From contig JAJSLM010000001.1 of the NCBI GenBank assembly GCA_026127925.1, positions 248,001 to 312,000 on the forward strand: 64,000 bases of DNA, in the 5' to 3' direction. Origin of the DNA: Thermoplasmatales archaeon. Lineage in GTDB: Archaea > Thermoplasmatota > Thermoplasmata > Thermoplasmatales > Thermoplasmataceae. The translations under genes were made by a program, and so were the position numbers. The notes below the pieces were generated by a model. The model was not told the origin of the DNA. It searched no databases and was given only the letters and a program-made list of their open reading frames with translations. Within the stretch, counting starts at the first letter, position 1, and each line of letters begins with the position of its first letter. This document shows, one piece after another, positions 53,057 to 62,800 of the stretch.

Positions 53057-53539
53057 ATGCAAAAGTCCGAAAAGAGACCAGCATTGCTGATAGATCGCGA
53101 CGGAACAATTAATAGAGACTGTCCCTACTGCCATGACCCAAAAGATCTTCATATCTATAAAAAGGCTGTAGAATTGATAAAGTATTATTCAAAAAAGGGC
53201 TACCTTGTCATAGTTGTAACCAATCAATCTGGGATAAACAGAGGTTATTTTTCCGAACGTGAAGTGGAGGTATTTAACGCTGAGTTGAAGAAAAAGGTTG
53301 AAGCAATGGGAGGTAAAATAGATGATTTCTTTTTTTGTCCTCATAGGCCCGACGAGAATTGTGACTGCAGAAAGCCACGCACGGGGATGCTGAAGAAGAT
53401 CATTTCAAAGTACGATATCGATTTGACGCGATCGATTGTTGTCGGCGATCGTGACGATATTGATGGGGAGTTTGCGCGAAATGCAGGCCTTAGTTTCAAG
53501 ATCATTTTCAACAAGGACGACGAGAGCAGTAACCACTAA
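53057..53539 (+). CDS. GmhB-like histidinol/heptose-bisphosphate phosphatase (HAD)
   Basis: The ~160-residue HAD phosphatase shows motif 1 IDRDGTIN, motif 2 VVTNQSGINRG, the zinc cluster CPHRPDENCDC and the motif RKPRTGM, and motif 4 VVGDRDDID. This is the pattern of D,D-heptose 1,7-bisphosphate phosphatase and histidinol-phosphate phosphatases. ATG 53057 has GAGG at 53045-53048. In this archaeon the substrate may be a sugar bisphosphate in glycan synthesis; other heptose genes are not nearby. Confidence 0.85.
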   Translation: MQKSEKRPALLIDRDGTINRDCPYCHDPKDLHIYKKAVELIKYYSKKGYLVIVVTNQSGINRGYFSEREVEVFNAELKKKVEAMGGKIDDFFFCPHRPDENCDCRKPRTGMLKKIISKYDIDLTRSIVVGDRDDIDGEFARNAGLSFKIIFNKDDESSNH

Positions 53540-53590
53540 TTTTTTCCGACTAGTGTAAAGAAATATATCGATTATTACTATACTCCAGAA

Positions 53591-55243
53591 ATGCAGTACA
53601 AGTGGGTGGCGCTGTCAAACACAACGATAGGCGTATTCATGTCTGCGGTGAATACAACCATTATTCTGATATCCATTCCCGCGATTTTTAAAGGGATACA
53701 TCTTGATGTTTTTGCTCCAGGTTCTTTCGTATATCTTCTCTGGCTCTTGATGGGTTTCAATATAATAACTGCCACCCTCTTAGTTACTTTTGGAAGGCTT
53801 TCCGATATATTTGGACGCGTAAAGCTCTTTGTTCTGGGGTTTGCTATCTTCACTTTCGGATCTGTGTTACTTTTCATAACTCCCTCAACAGGTACTGCCG
53901 GAGCGCTTGAGCTTGTTATTTTTCGGTTAGTCCAGGGTGTTGGGGCCGCATTTCTGTTTGCAAACAGCTCGGCCATTATAACCGATTCTTTTCCGATGAA
54001 TGAAAGGGGGAAGGCACTTGGAATAAACCAGGTCTCACTGATGTCCGGGGCATTCATAGGGCTCATTCTTGGAGGTATATTGTCTGTCTACGATTGGAGG
54101 TATGTGTTCCTTGTAAGCATTCCAATTGGTCTTCTTGGAACATTCTGGAGCCTGTTAAAACTAAAGGAAACATCACCTCGCTTATCAAAGCAGAAGATTG
54201 ACTATGTTGGAACCGTACTCTTCGCCGGAGGGCTGACGCTGGCTCTCATAGGTCTCACGTACGGTATCATGCCATACAACGGTAATCCTACTGGATGGAC
54301 CAGCCCGTTTGTTATTGGTTCCATGTTATCTGGCGCTGTGTTGCTGGTAATTTTCCCATTCGCGGAAAAGAGAATCAAGCAGCCAATGTTTGACGTCTCC
54401 CTATTCCACAACAAAGATTTTTCCACGGGCAATATGGCTAATCTCCTTAATTCAGTAGGCAGGGGCGGAGTTATGATCGTTCTAATAATACTATTACAGG
54501 GTATATGGCTTCCCTTGATCCGTGGAATTCCATACTCACAAACTCCACTTTGGGCCGGCATTTATATGGTACCGCTCACAGCAGGCACATTAATAATGGG
54601 TCCGCTTGCCGGGGTATGGTCCGATAGGCATGGCCCAAAATTACTCGCAACACTAGGGATGCTTCTTGTAGCCGGGGCTTTCCTCGGGCTTTCATTTTTG
54701 CCCTTTAACTTTGCATACGTATATTTTGCGATCGCACTCTTTGTCATGGGAATAGGTAACGGTATGTTTGCGGCACCTAACACAGCTTTGATAATGAATT
54801 CGGTCCCGGTGCAATCCAGGGGGGCTGCATCCGGCATGCTTTCCACATTGAGAAATGCTGGTATGACTGCAAGCACGGGCATATTTTTTGCAATAATACT
54901 CAGCTCGCTTCAGACCTCTCTGCCTTTACAGTTTTTCAAAAGTCTTAAAAGCGTTGGTGCGCCAACATCTGTAATTAATGCTTTTATGAGGACACCTCCA
55001 ACGATATCTGTATTTTCGGCCTTTCTCGGTGAGAACCCCGTTAATGAGATACTTTTATCTGCAGGCTTCAACCCTCCTAGCAGTGTTGGACATGTCTATT
55101 CGATAATTTCGGCGATACACTGGTTTCCAAGTGTTTTGGCACCAGCATTCATAAGTTCTATTGATATTGCTTTCTACATTGGAGTAGCGGTATCGATTGC
55201 GGCTGCTGTATTTTCATATATGACAAAGACCAGGAGAAAATAA
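53591..55243 (+). CDS. MFS drug/solute exporter, 14-TMS DHA2 type
   Basis: The 550-residue protein has about 14 membrane helices. The motif GRLSDIFGRVKLF (MFS motif A) is near residue 75, and RLVQGVGAAFLFANSSAI with motif C-like LMSGAFIGLILGGIL follow; the second motif A-like WSDRHGPKLLATLG is present. It probably extrudes hydrophobic compounds or organic acids using the proton gradient. It is monocistronic, with an AT-rich promoter (53560-53590). Confidence 0.9.
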   Translation: MQYKWVALSNTTIGVFMSAVNTTIILISIPAIFKGIHLDVFAPGSFVYLLWLLMGFNIITATLLVTFGRLSDIFGRVKLFVLGFAIFTFGSVLLFITPSTGTAGALELVIFRLVQGVGAAFLFANSSAIITDSFPMNERGKALGINQVSLMSGAFIGLILGGILSVYDWRYVFLVSIPIGLLGTFWSLLKLKETSPRLSKQKIDYVGTVLFAGGLTLALIGLTYGIMPYNGNPTGWTSPFVIGSMLSGAVLLVIFPFAEKRIKQPMFDVSLFHNKDFSTGNMANLLNSVGRGGVMIVLIILLQGIWLPLIRGIPYSQTPLWAGIYMVPLTAGTLIMGPLAGVWSDRHGPKLLATLGMLLVAGAFLGLSFLPFNFAYVYFAIALFVMGIGNGMFAAPNTALIMNSVPVQSRGAASGMLSTLRNAGMTASTGIFFAIILSSLQTSLPLQFFKSLKSVGAPTSVINAFMRTPPTISVFSAFLGENPVNEILLSAGFNPPSSVGHVYSIISAIHWFPSVLAPAFISSIDIAFYIGVAVSIAAAVFSYMTKTRRK

Positions 55244-55314
55244 AAATTATTTATATTTATTTTAATTTTCGATAGTTGTACAAAGGTTATTGTATTTGTT
55301 AGAATACCGTTTTA

Positions 55315-56844
55315 TTGTTATCTACTCGTTCACCTATAGTCGTAATACAGCACGTAATAGGAGCGATCTTAGGGCTTCTTGGCTTATTATTTATATTGCG
55401 AGTTGGTAGTTTTAGTGCTGGATGGGGCTTTGTCGCTTTCGGTATAGGATATACCGGGATCCTTTCATTGTTTTCCGATCTTGGATATTCCACCGCCCAC
55501 ACGATCAAATTATCTAATGGTGAAGATGTAGGGGCTTGTAATGCAACCTATCTGCGAATTAAGTTGATTCTTGGCGCCGTCTTTGTTTTACTTGTCGTTG
55601 GTTCATTGCTTTTCTGGGTACATGTGCTTCATAGAGGTTTCGATAACCCAATAGAATTCTGGATCGTTGTATCGCTCATTCCATACTATTTTTTCAAGAG
55701 TCTCATAGGATTCCCTACTGCATACTACAGGGCAAAAATAAAATCTGGGAGAATGGCTATACCTGGTATTATAGAGTCTGCGTTCAGAAACTCAGTGTTT
55801 ATCTTCCTTGCTATCGCTATTCGCTATGGCGTTACCAGCACCGCAGGATACGCTCCCGCCCTCTACATATCAATTACATACAGTATTTCGTATGCCCTTT
55901 ATTTTGGTATATTGATGATGCTGGGTCGACCTTGGACTATAGGAAAGCCGTCACGGGAACTAGCTAAATCATACACAATGCTCGCTATACCACTAATGTT
56001 CGTGTCTTCTGTTGCAGTGATTAACGGGAACATAGATAAAGTAATGATCAATTTTTTCTGGGAAAACATAGCCACTGGCGCATTTTACACGAGCCAGATG
56101 ATTGCCAATGTTGTAATAACACTTTCAACTTCACTGACAATGTTCTTTCTTCCTTTACTCAGCATATCCAGAAGGAGTAAAAAGATCGAAGACTATAAGA
56201 ATTCTATATTTGAGTATGAACGGTTGACATCTCTATTTGTCCTTCCAATCGTTGTATACTTTGCGTTGTTGTCCGGATACATTTTAAACCTTTTCACACA
56301 GACTTACTTCTCATATTTTCTTATGCTCTCATTGCTTTCAATTGTCGCTTACATAAGCGCCATTAATGCTCCTTACAGGTCAGTTCTGGAATCCAGGCAA
56401 AAAACCGGTATCATTGCAAGGATAGATATTTCAGTGATAATTGTTAACATAATACTTATCCTCATCCTGGTTCCGCCGAATATCTTCGGAATAACAAGGA
56501 TATCCCAAGGGGCCTCCGGAGCCGCAATTGCCATACTAAGTTCCAGTATACTGTCCGCCGCACTTTACAGGCTGAACGTTTTTAAGATAGAACACATATC
56601 ATTTAACTGGAGGATAATAAAGCACATTGGCCCTGTAATATCCGAGGTGGCTGCCATATTACTAGTCGAGCACTTTATTTCTCCAAGAAGTGTGTTTGTG
56701 TTGTTAGGTACCGCGGTACTTTCTGTCGTGGTATATTTTTCCGTAGCTGTTTTGATAAGGGAAACAACAATCTCAGATATTTCGAGAATAATCGCGGAGT
56801 TCAGCCCAAGGAGCCTTAAGAAGAGATATAGAGAAGAAAAGTAA
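55315..56844 (+). CDS. polysaccharide flippase, MOP/Wzx-like
   Basis: The 509-residue protein has about 14 membrane helices with the MATE/Wzx topology: IVVIQHVIGAILGLLGLLFIL at the N-terminus, GYTGILSLFSDLGYSTAHTIKL, LNGAY-like TSAGNIDKVMINFFWE near the middle, and STLSFLPLLS. Such flippases move lipid-linked oligosaccharides across the membrane. Start is TTG at 55315 with an AT-rich region before it. Together with the nearby glycosyltransferase it points to N-glycan or other surface glycan export. Confidence 0.82.
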   Translation: MLSTRSPIVVIQHVIGAILGLLGLLFILRVGSFSAGWGFVAFGIGYTGILSLFSDLGYSTAHTIKLSNGEDVGACNATYLRIKLILGAVFVLLVVGSLLFWVHVLHRGFDNPIEFWIVVSLIPYYFFKSLIGFPTAYYRAKIKSGRMAIPGIIESAFRNSVFIFLAIAIRYGVTSTAGYAPALYISITYSISYALYFGILMMLGRPWTIGKPSRELAKSYTMLAIPLMFVSSVAVINGNIDKVMINFFWENIATGAFYTSQMIANVVITLSTSLTMFFLPLLSISRRSKKIEDYKNSIFEYERLTSLFVLPIVVYFALLSGYILNLFTQTYFSYFLMLSLLSIVAYISAINAPYRSVLESRQKTGIIARIDISVIIVNIILILILVPPNIFGITRISQGASGAAIAILSSSILSAALYRLNVFKIEHISFNWRIIKHIGPVISEVAAILLVEHFISPRSVFVLLGTAVLSVVVYFSVAVLIRETTISDISRIIAEFSPRSLKKRYREEK

Positions 56845-56904
56845 TAATGCTCTTAAGAAAGAAAACACTTGATTACAGAAATTCAATAAAAGGTTTCCAG
56901 CACT

Positions 56905-57573
56905 CTAGTACATTTTATTCAGGACATAGTCTTTAACATATTTTATTGTTTTATCCATGTGATCTATAGTCAACTGCTTTGCAAGATCCGGTTTCCCCTG
57001 CCTTATAGCATCAAATATTTTCTTGTGTTCTTTAGTTTCATCAAATCTGCGGTCGTAACTGCTGAAGAAGGTTGTTCTTATCACTTTAAGTTTAAGCCTT
57101 ATTTCAGTGGTGTATTGAACTATATATCTGTTTCCGGATGCCCTTGCGATTATTGAATGGAATTTCCCATTCAGATCTGCCAGTTTAATTGGCTCCGGAT
57201 TGGACTCTTTTGAAGCCTCAATTATAGCATTTAGAGCCGCATCGAGATCGCTAACAACCTGTTCGTTAACGTTCTTTGCTGCATAATATGCGGCCTCTGA
57301 TTCTAGTATCCTTCTGAGCTGATAGAGTTCTAGGACCTCCTGTTCATCAAGATATATGACATTATAGTACCTGCCATTTCTAAAAACAAGGTTTTCTACT
57401 TCTAACTGAAGAAGTGCCTCCCTTATAGGCGTTTTACTCATGTTCAAGTTCCTAGATAGCGTATCCGGACTGATGGATTGTCCGGCCCTGAATCTGCCGT
57501 TTGTTATTCCATCAAAAATGTATCTATACGCAGTCTCGGTAAGTGTTTGACTTCCATCTTCCTGTTCTTTCAT
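56905..57573 (-). CDS. GntR-family regulator with FCD domain
   Basis: The 222-residue protein has a GntR winged helix (11-75: YRYIFDGITNGRFRAGQSISPDTLSRNLNMSKTPIREALLQLEVENLV) and an all-helical FCD ligand domain (82-215) with metal-binding residues in a DLNGKFHSII and KEHKKIFDAI region. FCD regulators sense organic acids or sugar acids and repress metabolic operons. No obvious target is adjacent: the flippase gene converges and an unknown membrane protein is divergent. Confidence 0.9.
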   Translation of the reverse strand: MKEQEDGSQTLTETAYRYIFDGITNGRFRAGQSISPDTLSRNLNMSKTPIREALLQLEVENLVFRNGRYYNVIYLDEQEVLELYQLRRILESEAAYYAAKNVNEQVVSDLDAALNAIIEASKESNPEPIKLADLNGKFHSIIARASGNRYIVQYTTEIRLKLKVIRTTFFSSYDRRFDETKEHKKIFDAIRQGKPDLAKQLTIDHMDKTIKYVKDYVLNKMY

Positions 57574-57746
57574 TCTCTTAACCTGATTACATTCAAATAG
57601 AAATATTTATAGTTAATTAATTAAGAAGTTCTCAATCGATCCCTTATGTTTAAACAAATTTTGAAAACATTATCTTTATTCTATACAATTTACATATAAT
57701 CTGCAGAGTGCCAAGATGTGTGGATTGCTAAAATAAACCGTTTAAT

Positions 57747-57755
57747 TTATATAAT
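57747..57755 (+). promoter_or_regulatory. TATA box for the membrane protein at 57776
   Basis: TTATATAA-type box centred about 25 nt upstream of the ATG at 57776, with no Shine-Dalgarno between, the archaeal leaderless pattern. Divergent GntR/FCD regulator begins about 200 nt away. Confidence 0.55.
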
Positions 57756-57775
57756 ACTTATGATATACACATCTA

Positions 57776-58579
57776 ATGAGTGACGAAGAAGTAAAGAAAA
57801 GTTATGCAGACCTTACTTTAGTTATTGTGGGTGGGGGATTCATATTGCTTGGTGGACTTTTTTTCATTTTCTTAAAATATGTGCCGTCTTCCCTTGCAAA
57901 TATTGTAAAACCTTTTAACTACTTTTCTGTGAATTATAGGTTGTTAGGGATTATAGGCGCGATCGTTGGCGTAATAATCATAATTCTAGGAGTTCTCTTA
58001 GCCGATGATAAAAGACATAAGGTTCCTTTTGGGATAACCATTATAGTATTGGCCCTTGCGAGCATAATGACATCTGCTTTCGGAATCGTTGTAGGGGGTG
58101 TCCTAGCTTTGGTCGGTGGTATGGTTGTTGTTTCTTCATCTTCAGCACACATAGAAGAAGCGAAGGTACCGTCACTAGTCTCAGAAGCGAAAGAAGAGGT
58201 TAAGCCAGCTCCTGCACCCAAACCTGTGGACTATTCTGCTTCAACTGAATCAAGTCCTCTGGTCAAGCCAAAAGTTGGGGAGGAGTTAGTTCCTATCATA
58301 GTAGAGCCGCACAATGCTGATCGCCTGAGAGTTCTCGAAAGAACGCTTATAGATATTGAAAAGTGCCCTGATGGCGGTGAATGGGTGCCTCCATATAGGA
58401 GGAAAGATGGGAAATTAGTTAGAGGGCACTGCAGGAAAATCAAGGGATATGAAGACATTTCTAAGAGTTCAGTAAACAAGGAGTACAAGAAACTTCTTAA
58501 GGAACAGGAAGCGGGTCCAAAAGTAATCGGATACGAGAAGAAACCATCTACCGAGTCAGAAAACCAGGCCACTAAATGA
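57776..58579 (+). CDS. membrane protein with Cys/Trp-containing C-terminal module, unknown
   Basis: No family is recognised. The 267-residue protein has four membrane helices in the first 125 residues, a proline- and acid-rich linker (about 125-170, EVKPAPAPKP), and a conserved-looking cytoplasmic module: EKCPDGGEWVPPYRRKDGKLVRGHCRKIKGYED (about 199-231) with two Cys and many basic residues. The module resembles small metal-binding or nucleic-acid-binding tails. The stop overlaps the convergent gene by 8 nt. Confidence 0.6.
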   Translation: MSDEEVKKSYADLTLVIVGGGFILLGGLFFIFLKYVPSSLANIVKPFNYFSVNYRLLGIIGAIVGVIIIILGVLLADDKRHKVPFGITIIVLALASIMTSAFGIVVGGVLALVGGMVVVSSSSAHIEEAKVPSLVSEAKEEVKPAPAPKPVDYSASTESSPLVKPKVGEELVPIIVEPHNADRLRVLERTLIDIEKCPDGGEWVPPYRRKDGKLVRGHCRKIKGYEDISKSSVNKEYKKLLKEQEAGPKVIGYEKKPSTESENQATK

Positions 58580-59051
58580 AATGGATAAGATCCTGAGGGA
58601 AATCTTTAACATCTACATATTTCTCGCTTGAAAGCGCAACTCCAACATTGTAGCACAATTCAAAGTCGTACGGGATGGGGCCATTCGAAATAAAATATTT
58701 TCCGCCATTGTGTGTGAAGTTATACGCAATATCCCTTCTTGACGCAGGAAGCACGATATCGCCTGATATGTTTAATAGCTTGTCAATAGTATCTTCGCTG
58801 GATTGTGGATCAATGACAACTTTCGATGCGCCCGATATCATCGAATCTATCACATCATCAACCCTGTATGAAAGATTAAAAACCACAATTTCCAAAAACT
58901 TTGAGATCGAATCATACAACTTCAGATCGGGTTTTCCGCTGATTATCGCATCATAATCAATTAACATAGCATCCTCCCATGGAATCGTAGCAAGCGTCTC
59001 GTTGGGAGGAATCCCATAAATTTCATGGCGTTTAATTTTCAGGCAGTTCAC
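58572..59051 (-). CDS. HisA/HisF-like TIM-barrel fragment, unknown
   Basis: The 159-residue protein has the alternating beta-alpha pattern of HisA/HisF-type barrels: LIDYDAIISGKPDLKLYDSI, LEIVVFNLSYRVDDVIDSMISGASKVVIDP, ISGDIVLPASR, GKYFISNGPIPYDFEL. It is shorter than HisA (about 240) and lacks its catalytic Asp/GG pattern. It could be a half-barrel relative of unknown role. It is isolated, overlapping the membrane protein gene in convergent orientation. Confidence 0.5.
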   Translation of the reverse strand: MNCLKIKRHEIYGIPPNETLATIPWEDAMLIDYDAIISGKPDLKLYDSISKFLEIVVFNLSYRVDDVIDSMISGASKVVIDPQSSEDTIDKLLNISGDIVLPASRRDIAYNFTHNGGKYFISNGPIPYDFELCYNVGVALSSEKYVDVKDFPQDLIHFI

Positions 59052-59260
59052 AGATAAGGTACGTCTAATTTATAGATAAATATTATTAATTGCCCAATAC
59101 CCCGTGATAGTATATAACAATACAATCCCATTTTGCCTTTATTCTCACATGCCGGAAAAATCGAAAGGCGTATTATATTTTACCAGCCAATAATTTATCC
59201 TATTTCCATTAATGGTTCTATATTAGAAAAATTATTTAACAAAGATGGCATGAATATTTC

Positions 59261-60079
59261 ATGATCCAGTCATCTAAAGTTCACCATTTTAAAGTTGAAA
59301 AAATTTTGGTTCCCATGGCAAAAGGAAGTACGTCGACAGTTGTTTTGAACCTTGCTTTTTCACTCTCAAAGGCTTTTGGCAGTGAAATAACTGCTCTTAC
59401 TGTCAAAGAAGAGATCAGGGAAATAACATGGAGCGAAAAGATATCAGTAGTCGTGAGCGCTTACAAGGATGGGCTCGAAAATGATGTTAAGGTTGTACCA
59501 AAGGTTCGCACTTCAAAGGCAGTTAAATTTGGTATTGTAGAAGAAGCAAAATCTCGGGGATACGACCTGCTTCTAATAGCGACATTCAAAAGATCCATGT
59601 TTTCAGCTTCTATTTTTGGGAACATTGGTGATTATGTTTTGAAGCACTCTGAGGTTCCAGTTGGTCTGATAAACACAAACAAGGAAGCATCAAAGTATAG
59701 GGCAATTCTCGTCCCTCTTTCAGAACAACTCGTAGAAAAAGATTCCATAATCTTTGCGCTTAATGTTAAGAAAGCCCTTGGTTGCAAGTTAATTTTAGCG
59801 GACCTCAGAGATTATGATGAGAAACCTTCTCAGAAATTCGCATCATTGATCGACAACATAGGAGAACTTATATCAAAATTTGGGGAAGGAATCAGTATTG
59901 TGAGATCTCACAGGAGCCCTAATCTTTCGGAAGAGCTTTTGAACATAACGAAAGAAAACAGTGTCGATGCAATTGCTATCGGAATTAAAGAAACCGGAAA
60001 CCACAGAATACGATACAGTTCACTCTTGAAGAGTTTGATCAAGGGAACCGATCAGGACATCATAGCATACAAGAAGTGA
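59261..60079 (+). CDS. tandem universal stress protein (UspA family)
   Basis: The 272-residue protein has two USP domains (about 9-140 and 150-272): VEKILVPMAKGSTSTVVLNLAFSLSKAFGSEITALTV, GYDLLLIATFKRSMFSASIFGNIGDYVLKHSEVPVGLIN, then YRAILVPLSEQLVEKDSIIFALNVKKALGCKLILADL and a domain-2 ending AIAIGIKE...SLLKSLIKG. The first shows a GNIGDYV loop where ATP-binding USPs have G-x2-G-x9-G-S/T. It converges on the kdp operon, so a functional link to potassium stress is possible but unproven. Confidence 0.85.
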   Translation: MIQSSKVHHFKVEKILVPMAKGSTSTVVLNLAFSLSKAFGSEITALTVKEEIREITWSEKISVVVSAYKDGLENDVKVVPKVRTSKAVKFGIVEEAKSRGYDLLLIATFKRSMFSASIFGNIGDYVLKHSEVPVGLINTNKEASKYRAILVPLSEQLVEKDSIIFALNVKKALGCKLILADLRDYDEKPSQKFASLIDNIGELISKFGEGISIVRSHRSPNLSEELLNITKENSVDAIAIGIKETGNHRIRYSSLLKSLIKGTDQDIIAYKK

Positions 60080-60167
60080 AGCATGATTTCGCAGGTGGCT
60101 TGTAGAAATTCGACTTAGATTTCTTCAATTCTATCATAAGATTCCATTCATTAATGGGAAAGTGTTT

Positions 60168-60812
60168 CTAATCTAGGTAGTTTGAAGGAAGCGCTTTAAG
60201 GTTCATCAGGTAGTCGATTATGGCAAAATTAAGAAACACAGTGTTTACATAATATGAACCAAAGAATGGAAAATTCTGTTTCTTGTCCTCGTTAATTTTG
60301 TTCATCAAGAGGCTAGTTATGTTTTTCACCCCGATATTCAGGCTTTTATTTTCAAGAAGATTATGTATGGATACAGATATTCTGTTCACCTGGTCAATTG
60401 CTCCCTGTAGCGGTATGTCGGGATCCAGACCTGATCCGGAAAAGGATACCATCTCTTCCGGTATCTGAGACGAGTTAATGCCCGGATTTTCGTGCTCAAA
60501 TTCCTTTATATATTTCTCCGTGAGGTTCAGCATCGCACTGCTGTCGAGGGAACAACTTCCACCACCTGTTTGGCTTAAGTTGTATGATATTGCCGATGGT
60601 CTCGGTTGAAAGAAGATCGAGCTGTTAAAGGCTTCGGCTAGAAGATATGAACCATATATTTTCCCGCCTATCTTTATAGGGCTTCCGGTCGATTGGTTTG
60701 GCAAGGCTTTTTCAGTTATTATAGACATTACAGTTGGATAAGCAAAACCCATCACAAAGAGAACAACAAGTGCCAAAACAATAGGTTTTATGAAGGCTTT
60801 AATTTTCACCAT
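60168..60812 (-). CDS. kdpC: potassium-transporting ATPase subunit C
   Basis: KdpC (214 residues) has one membrane helix (VLALVVLFVMGFAYPTVM) and an extracellular domain with QSTGSPIKIGGKIYGSYLLAEAFNSSIFFQPRPSAISYN and SGSGLDPDIPLQGAIDQV, both diagnostic. It stabilises the KdpAB pump. Its start overlaps the end of kdpB by 7 nt; last gene of the operon, convergent with the stress protein. Confidence 0.96.
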   Translation of the reverse strand: MVKIKAFIKPIVLALVVLFVMGFAYPTVMSIITEKALPNQSTGSPIKIGGKIYGSYLLAEAFNSSIFFQPRPSAISYNLSQTGGGSCSLDSSAMLNLTEKYIKEFEHENPGINSSQIPEEMVSFSGSGLDPDIPLQGAIDQVNRISVSIHNLLENKSLNIGVKNITSLLMNKINEDKKQNFPFFGSYYVNTVFLNFAIIDYLMNLKALPSNYLD

Positions 60813-62800
60813 ACCACCCCACCAGCAATTAGAATCATATATATCACTTTGATAGCTATGAACGGCAGAATCACACCGCCAAGACCGTAAATAAGTACGT
60901 TCCTTCTTAAGAGTTCATTCACGGACGATGGTTTATACCTGACCCCCCTCAGAGCAAGAGGGATCAGGGCAATGAGAATTACTGTGTTAAAAATTAAAGC
61001 AGAAGTTATAGCAACAATAGGATTCGTGAGGTCAAGCAGATTCAGGAAATCCAGCGATGAGAAGGCAGCAAAAATTGCAGGGACTATAACAAAATATTTA
61101 GACAGGTCATTCGCAATACTGAACGTTGTTAGGGAACCACGAGTAATGAGAATCTGCTTTCCAAGGAAAATTACATCCATAAGCTTTGTTGGATCATTTT
61201 CTAAATCAACCATGTTTGCTGCCTCTTTCGCAGCCGCTGTTCCGCTGTTCATTGCCATTCCAACGTCAGCTTTAGCCAGTGCAGGTGCATCATTCGTTCC
61301 GTCACCAACCATAGCGACCATCCTTTGCTGTTCTTTTTCTTTAACGACTACGTTGTATTTGTCCATGGGCTTACTGTTTGCTATGTAATCCGTTATTCCT
61401 ATCTGGCTGCATATATACTTTGCAGTAATCTCGTCATCACCTGTGCACATTATAGGTTTAATATTCATGCTTTTTAATCTTTCAAGCCTCTGTCTTATCC
61501 CAGGCTTGAGTATATCTGAGAGCTCTATAACGCCAATGAACTTCTTGTTCCTGGTAACGGTAAGTGCAGTGCTTCCCCTCAGGGATATGTCCTTGCATAT
61601 GCTGTCTATATATTTATCGGACAGATCATATAGGCTCTTAAGCGCGTTGTATGATCCTTTCATTATTTCCTCTTTATTCCCACTTATACCGCTAAACTTT
61701 GTATCAGACGAGAATGGAATGAATTTGAACGATTTCAGATTAGATTCGCTCAGCTTTATCCCTTCTTTCTCTGAAAGTTTAACTATGGACATACCCTCCT
61801 TCGTTCGATCCTGAATCGAAGCCATAGCACAATATTTTACGAATTTCTTGTAGTCTATACCCTGATTTGGATAGAATTTTACTGCGCCTCTCTCTCCAAC
61901 CGTCACAGTTCCGGTTTTGTCAAGGATTATAGTATCTATGTCTCCTGCATTTTCTACTGCTTTTCCACTTTTTGCAATTATATTGTGCGAAGATATCTTG
62001 TTTATTGCTGAAATTCCAATAGCCGGTATAAGGCCACCTATTGTAGTAGGTATTAATGCAACTAAAAGAACTATTAATATTATCAGATCGGGTTTTACTC
62101 CAGCAAAACCTGAAACCGCAAAGAGTGCAACGGTGACAATCAGAAATATAAGTGTAATTCCCGAGAGCAAAACCTGCAGTGAAATTTCATTCGGCGTCTT
62201 TTCCCTTTCTGCTGTCTGGACTATTGAAATCATCTGATCCAAGAAGGTTTCACCTTCATTCGCTGTAACAAGAACTTTAATTCTATCAGTGAGGAGAACA
62301 GTCGATCCAGTCACGCTGTCCCCGAGGATTTTTCTGACCGGCCTGGATTCGCCCGTTACGCTGGATTCATTAACATAACCTGTTCCATCAATTACCTCTC
62401 CATCTGTAGGAATTACGTCATTCGCCTCAACAATTACTACATCGCCTTTCTTCAAATCTGAGGAATTAACTTCAACGATCTTCTTTCCATCAACCTTTTT
62501 AGCTGGAACATTTCTCTTCAACGCTTTCAAGGAATCTGTGATCGCTTTGCTTTTCCCCTCAGAAATTGCAGTGCTTACATTTGAGGCAAAGACTGTAAGG
62601 AATAGCAATACTATGACTGCAATATAGAATTCTCTGTAAGCGAGTGTGACAGGCAGATCGAAATAGCCAGGAACAATTGCAGCAATAACTGAAATTATGA
62701 AGGCAAATTCTGTAACGAGCATTACGGGATTATGCCTGAGGAATCTTGGGTCAAAATCTTTCAATGAATCCAGCATTATTTCTGTAATTTTGATCTTCAT
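60806..62800 (-). CDS. kdpB: potassium-transporting ATPase subunit B
   Basis: KdpB is the P-type ATPase of the high-affinity Kdp pump. Starting at ATG 62800 (664 residues), it shows SVTGESRPV in the A-domain, the phosphorylation motif ILDKTGTVT, and the hinge VGDGTNDAPALAKADVGMAMNSG near the end, with seven or so membrane helices. The kdpA stop overlaps this start (TAATG). A longer ORF from 62839 includes 13 residues that lie within kdpA. Confidence 0.97.
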   Translation of the reverse strand: MKIKITEIMLDSLKDFDPRFLRHNPVMLVTEFAFIISVIAAIVPGYFDLPVTLAYREFYIAVIVLLFLTVFASNVSTAISEGKSKAITDSLKALKRNVPAKKVDGKKIVEVNSSDLKKGDVVIVEANDVIPTDGEVIDGTGYVNESSVTGESRPVRKILGDSVTGSTVLLTDRIKVLVTANEGETFLDQMISIVQTAEREKTPNEISLQVLLSGITLIFLIVTVALFAVSGFAGVKPDLIILIVLLVALIPTTIGGLIPAIGISAINKISSHNIIAKSGKAVENAGDIDTIILDKTGTVTVGERGAVKFYPNQGIDYKKFVKYCAMASIQDRTKEGMSIVKLSEKEGIKLSESNLKSFKFIPFSSDTKFSGISGNKEEIMKGSYNALKSLYDLSDKYIDSICKDISLRGSTALTVTRNKKFIGVIELSDILKPGIRQRLERLKSMNIKPIMCTGDDEITAKYICSQIGITDYIANSKPMDKYNVVVKEKEQQRMVAMVGDGTNDAPALAKADVGMAMNSGTAAAKEAANMVDLENDPTKLMDVIFLGKQILITRGSLTTFSIANDLSKYFVIVPAIFAAFSSLDFLNLLDLTNPIVAITSALIFNTVILIALIPLALRGVRYKPSSVNELLRRNVLIYGLGGVILPFIAIKVIYMILIAGGVVW